From contig NJFT01000076.1 of assembly GCA_002221725.1 (NCBI GenBank), forward strand, positions 1-64,000: 64,000 nt of DNA. Direction: 5' to 3'. The notes beneath the pieces were generated by a model that searched no databases, was not told where the DNA came from, and was given only the letters and a program-made list of their open reading frames with translations. A program made the position numbers and the translations under genes. Source of the DNA: Scedosporium boydii. Taxonomy: Eukaryota; Ascomycota; Sordariomycetes; Microascales; Microascaceae. Below, piece after piece: positions 60,401-64,000 of this stretch. Within the stretch, counting starts at the first letter, position 1, and each line of letters begins with the position of its first letter.

Positions 60401-61122
60401 ATTTTCCGCTCATGACATCAAAGCTTGGCGTTGCCATATCTCTTCGTATTAACCTGATACGATGATATCAATATCCAGTCTCAGAATTCACGTTGCTATT
60501 GAATCCAGCGTACTTGGTGCGAGACCGTCGGAGCCTGGTGCTGTGCTACATCAAGACGGAACATTATTGACTATTTCCATTTTCCCACCTGCATCATCTG
60601 CATTGCCCAGCAGACCCCCGCCTCCCGTTCTTCCCCCTCTCCGCCCCGTACCTCTCGAAGTCCCCTCCTTGGCTCGAGCAGACCACAGCGGACTCGGCTG
60701 GGTGGCTGGGTGAGCTGAAGGTTATCACACAAAATTCACACATTTTCCCTGCACCCTCATCACAGGGCAGGCATTTATGACTGGTGAATCCAGTTGCTAG
60801 CTGCTTTAAAGGCCTGCTCTGGAGACCACATGGCGGCTGTGTCTCCTAATGAGGCAATATTACAGCTCAGAGGGTGAAGTGTAGAAAAGGAATTGGAGTC
60901 GGGTTGTATTAAAGCAAGAAGATGAACCTCCTTCTTCCCTCTCTTCCCATTTGGTCCATTACAGAAGGACCTTGCCTTTCACCTTCCTACAGCATCAAAT
61001 CACGCATCAGTCTAGAGCTGCCCACATCATTCTCGATCTTTTGAAAGGGCTCACTCCTCCTCAAAGCCAATTGGCACCATTCAATTCTTTGCTTCGCCGA
61101 TTCCTATAAATATCCCAATTCA
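57458..61122. other. 3.7-kb gene-free interval
   Basis: No convincing gene. It contains a perfect 18-bp palindrome (57926-57943), a direct repeat CGACTAAA just before it, and a CAAGTAC-TTC-GTACTTG hairpin around 59872-59888. The last few hundred bases should be the promoter of the GRF gene. Confidence 0.45.
57926..57943. repeat. Perfect 18-bp palindrome
   Basis: GCAGTACTGCAGTACTGC equals its own reverse complement; it sits in noncoding sequence upstream of the 54015-57457 gene. Confidence 0.85.
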
Positions 61123-62546
61123 ATGTTTCCCCGCAGGAACCGCCCAAGACTCATCAGTCAACAGCAACAGGCAACCAGGAACGAACAACCGGCCCAACCA
61201 CCAGCTTCGTCGGCCCGCGAACCGGAGCCTGCTGAAAACCAACCTGTGCCATCTACCCCCGACCCCAATCGAGTGAGACAATACGGCTACTACGAGGATA
61301 CGCAGTGGTATTGTATGTTTCCTTTTCCCTTTTCTCGTCTATCTAGCTCCAATCCATCGCGATCCGCAACTTCGTCGCGAAACGAGCATGGGGCCGACCA
61401 AGAATCATGTCCGGGTTTAAAACGTCAGCTAATGCATCGATTGCTTTTTTTCTCTGATTTGTCCCAGGCAACTGTAAGCCCCTCACCCCAGCAGTCTTCC
61501 GTCACACCAAGAAAGCGGGTCGTAATCAGGGCCGTTGCTTCTGGGGGTGTCGTGATATTGAAAAAGGTTGCGGGTTCTTCCTCTGGCTTGAGGATGCGAA
61601 GGAGAGACAGGCAGCGTTCGTCCCAAACAGCGAGATGTCCGCGAAAAAGCGTGGCCAGGAAAGCCTTCACAAGTACTTCGAGATCCGTCCTATGAACGAC
61701 GAGTCGCCGCAGCCGCCGGAGACACCTACTCGACGACCACCCAGCGAAGGTGAAACCGGGGATAGTCTCGCCTCAGTAGATAGCCTTGGTGACCCTGAAG
61801 GTGATGTGGAAGAAGTGCAGCTAGTGGAGAGGCCATCTACACCACCGCCCCGTGAGCCCCGACCCCAACCCAAGATGCCGATGACTCCGGTAACGGCGCC
61901 GGCCCCAATCACGCCTCATAGCAAGAGGAGACGCGATGAAGCGCTCGAAGACGAATACTATCTATCGGAGCTATCTCCCGAGGAAGAGAGGGAGTTCATA
62001 ACTCTCGCTGATAGCGCCACTCGCCGATCCAACATGTCACCACCTCCCAGACCAACCACGCCTACCCCCATTCGAACCCGCCCAGTCGCCAACCTCCCCA
62101 CGCCCCAGACGAACCACAGACACGCCAACTCCAGCGCCACCACCGGCTCCCTCGCGGCAAAACGTCAGAGGGTCCTCGGAGCCTCGTCTGCAGCTGCAGC
62201 CCCCCCTAGCTCCGGTTTCCAAGGGCCGCCCCGCTTCAATAATCCCACGACCCCTGCCCGAAACACGGACGACCAACTCTCGGCGAACGACACGGCCGAG
62301 ATCGCGGACCTCATGGCCCTTCTCGAAGCGCACAACTCTCCGCCGGCAGTCTGCCAGGCGGTGCGTTCCTCATTCAACAGATTCGCAGCGAGGATGGTCG
62401 ACGTCAATAAAAATAGGGACTTACTGCGCGCGGGACTGGAAAAGAGCCAAGTGAGGATCGCGGAGCTGCAGGCGAGGGTGGCTGATTTGGAGAATACGCG
62501 AGCGACCTTGAGGGGACGTCTGCTTGCTGTGGTTAGCGACACGTGA
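61123..62546 (+). CDS. GRF-type zinc-finger protein
   Basis: Two exons, 61123-61312 and 61468-62546, encode about 422 residues. The intron (GTATGT donor, GTCCCAG acceptor) splits the zinc finger. The spliced finger at about residues 64-105 reads CNCKPLTPAVFRHTKKAG, GRNQGRCFWGCRD and CGFFLWLEDA, matching the GRF consensus of four metal ligands and a Gly-Arg-Phe-like core. GRF fingers in NEIL3, APE2 and TOP3A bind single-stranded DNA. The rest is Pro/Thr/Glu-rich (TPTRRPPSEGETGDS), with a C-terminal coiled coil (RAGLEKSQVRIAELQARVAD). No catalytic domain is visible, so a DNA-binding or adaptor role is only inferred. Convergent with SDH1. Confidence 0.82.
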
Positions 62547-63267
62547 GAACCGAGGATGTTGACTTGAGCTGGGGGCTTGGGGCTCTGGTCGTCGTATCTA
62601 GTTTTTTCTTATTTCGTCGGACTGTTAGCAAAGTTGCTGAACTTATACCCTAGGAGAGCGTTTAGGAGTTTAGGACTTTGAATTATGATTTTGATATTCT
62701 ACACCAGCGTAGTAAGTAAGCCTTTTCTCACGTTTGAAGACACTTGGTCGTCTCGACACTGCATCATCATCCTGGAAGGATTATCTTGATGCTTGATGAG
62801 CATTCAAAGGAATAATAAACAGGCCGTTCGCTCCACCAAAGCAACAGGAAAGGTGATATAAGAGCATTCTAGTTTTTTCCATTCCCCATAGGTATTATCC
62901 ACAAAAAAAGACACAAGAGACCCAGTAATGAACAAAGCAAATGGATGCAGACTCAAATTTTTGTTCCTATCTTGCCATTACGGGATCTGTTTTATACACG
63001 AAAAATCCTCTCCCAATCACACACACCCCCCCTCTCTCTCGTCAATCAATGCTCCTCCTCACTGCCGTTCACTTCATTCCCAAGTCTAACATAGTAAAAG
63101 GATGGCAAGGAAGGATGTCCACCCTGTAAAAAATAAACAGCGAAAACACCGAAAATGTGTCTGATAATGCACGCCCTTTCCCTCCAGGTTTCCCAAGACT
63201 TTTTTTGATTGAAACATCCCACCAACAGCTTCCTCCCCCTCACCCCCTTTCTTCCCTTTCCACGAAC
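62547..63267. other. Convergent intergenic region GRF gene/SDH1
   Basis: About 0.7 kb between stop codons; likely 3' UTRs. No gene seen. Confidence 0.45.
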
Positions 63268-64000
63268 TTAGTACACACGCTTGAAGGGAGGGACAGGCTT
63301 GCAGTCGTTCTCATCGAGGGTGTTGGCGATGACATTGCGGTACTTGAGCTCGACGGGGCTGTGGGGGGTCTTCTGGAAGCTGAGGGTGTGCTTCATCCAG
63401 TTAACGTCATCACGGTCAGGGTAGTCCTCACGGGCGTGGGCGCCACGGGACTCCTTCCTGGCGAGGGCGGACTCGACGGTTTGGGAACTACAGGTGAGCA
63501 CACTCAGTTAGTATATTCGTCAACTCAATTACGGGGGGAATATAGGCTCTGGAGAAAACACATACGCGCAAGTGAGGAGGTTTCGGAGCTCAAGAGCCTC
63601 GGTAAGATCGGTGTTCCAGATCATGCCACGGTCGCTAATGCCAATCTCATGGTAGGTCTGGTCAATCTCCCTGACCTTGTTGACACCGTCCTGCAAGCTC
63701 TCTTCCGTCCTGAAGACGGAGACATCAGCCTGCATGGCCCTCTGCATAGCCTTGCGGATCTCGGCAGTGGGACGGGGTCCGCTGGAGGTCCTGATCTTGT
63801 CGAGGTCCTCGATCTGCTTGGAGCCGTTGTCGGCAGAGATGGGCTTAAGGGCCTCGCCGGGGGTAGCCTTGTCACGGATGGTGTGGGAGACGGATCGTCC
63901 GAAGACGACGAGATCGAGGAGGGAGTTGGCACCGAGACGGTTAGCACCGTGGACGGACACGCAAGCAGCCTCACCGCAAGCGTAGAGACCGGGGACGATC
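63268..64000 (-). CDS. SDH1: Succinate dehydrogenase flavoprotein subunit, C-terminal part (5' end outside window)
   Basis: Two visible exons, 64000-63566 (continuing beyond the window) and 63487-63268, separated by a 78-nt intron (GTATGT donor, ACTAAC branch, TGTAG acceptor). The product is the FAD subunit of mitochondrial complex II, which oxidises succinate to fumarate in the TCA cycle. Visible motifs are [20 protein letters not shown] then [15 protein letters not shown] (FAD-binding part), [56 protein letters not shown] (His/Arg-rich conserved C-terminal motif) and the end PPFKRVY. Very high conservation makes this certain. Confidence 0.97.

Overview
The window is nuclear DNA of a filamentous ascomycete (Pezizomycotina, most likely Sordariomycetes). 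The evidence is single-copy eukaryotic genes with many short introns (mostly 55-160 nt, GTANGT donors, CTAAC-type branch points a little upstream of AG), HET-domain genes, and fungal forms of AMS1, NOP14, KES1, U2AF35 and SDH1. No bacterial, plasmid or viral organisation is seen. The species cannot be named from the sequence alone. Exon boundaries below were placed by eye from splice signals, phase and protein continuity, and exon lengths were checked to give an open frame.

Layout. 1-1.9 kb: 3' end of a HELQ/Mus308-type DNA helicase (+). 2.2-3.8 kb: proline iminopeptidase-like hydrolase (-). 4.7-6.5 kb: fungal protein with three heme-regulatory-like CP motifs (+). 7.1-8.4 kb: TVP38 (-). 9.1-9.8 kb: multipass membrane protein (-). 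10.9-14.4 kb: AMS1 alpha-mannosidase (+). 15.0-16.4 kb: ENV7/STK16-type kinase (-). 17.9-20.5 kb: CLIP-170-type CAP-Gly protein (-). 20.5-23.7 kb: no gene. 23.7-24.7 kb: membrane-anchored protein (-), sharing a short divergent promoter with NOP14 (+, 25.1-27.9 kb). 28.3-28.5 kb: odd tRNA-Ile(UAU)-like gene (-). 28.9-29.9 kb: GPATCH11 homologue (+). 30.4-32.6 kb: ELMO/CED-12 protein (-).

33-46 kb looks like an accessory island. It holds decayed coding sequence, a HET-domain gene (+) and, tail-to-tail with it, a six-exon gene (-) whose spliced product of about 2,171 residues joins a sacsin/NO VEIN-type GHKL ATPase, a NOV_C (DUF3883) domain and a complete HET domain in one frame. This sensor-ATPase plus HET death-domain architecture is the strongest candidate here for an undescribed self/non-self or immune system.

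46.4-47.3 kb: U2AF small subunit (+). 48.0-50.0 kb: KES1/OSH-type oxysterol-binding protein (-, seven exons). 54.0-57.5 kb: 1,121-residue fungal protein of unknown function (-). 61.1-62.5 kb: GRF zinc-finger protein (+). 63.3-64 kb: C-terminal part of SDH1 (-). Gene-free stretches of 3-4 kb at 20.5-23.7, 50.0-54.0 and 57.5-61.1 kb carry no convincing ORF.

The 9-mer TACTTCGTA/TACGAAGTA, an interrupted palindrome, occurs at least eight times in the window, seven of them outside coding exons.
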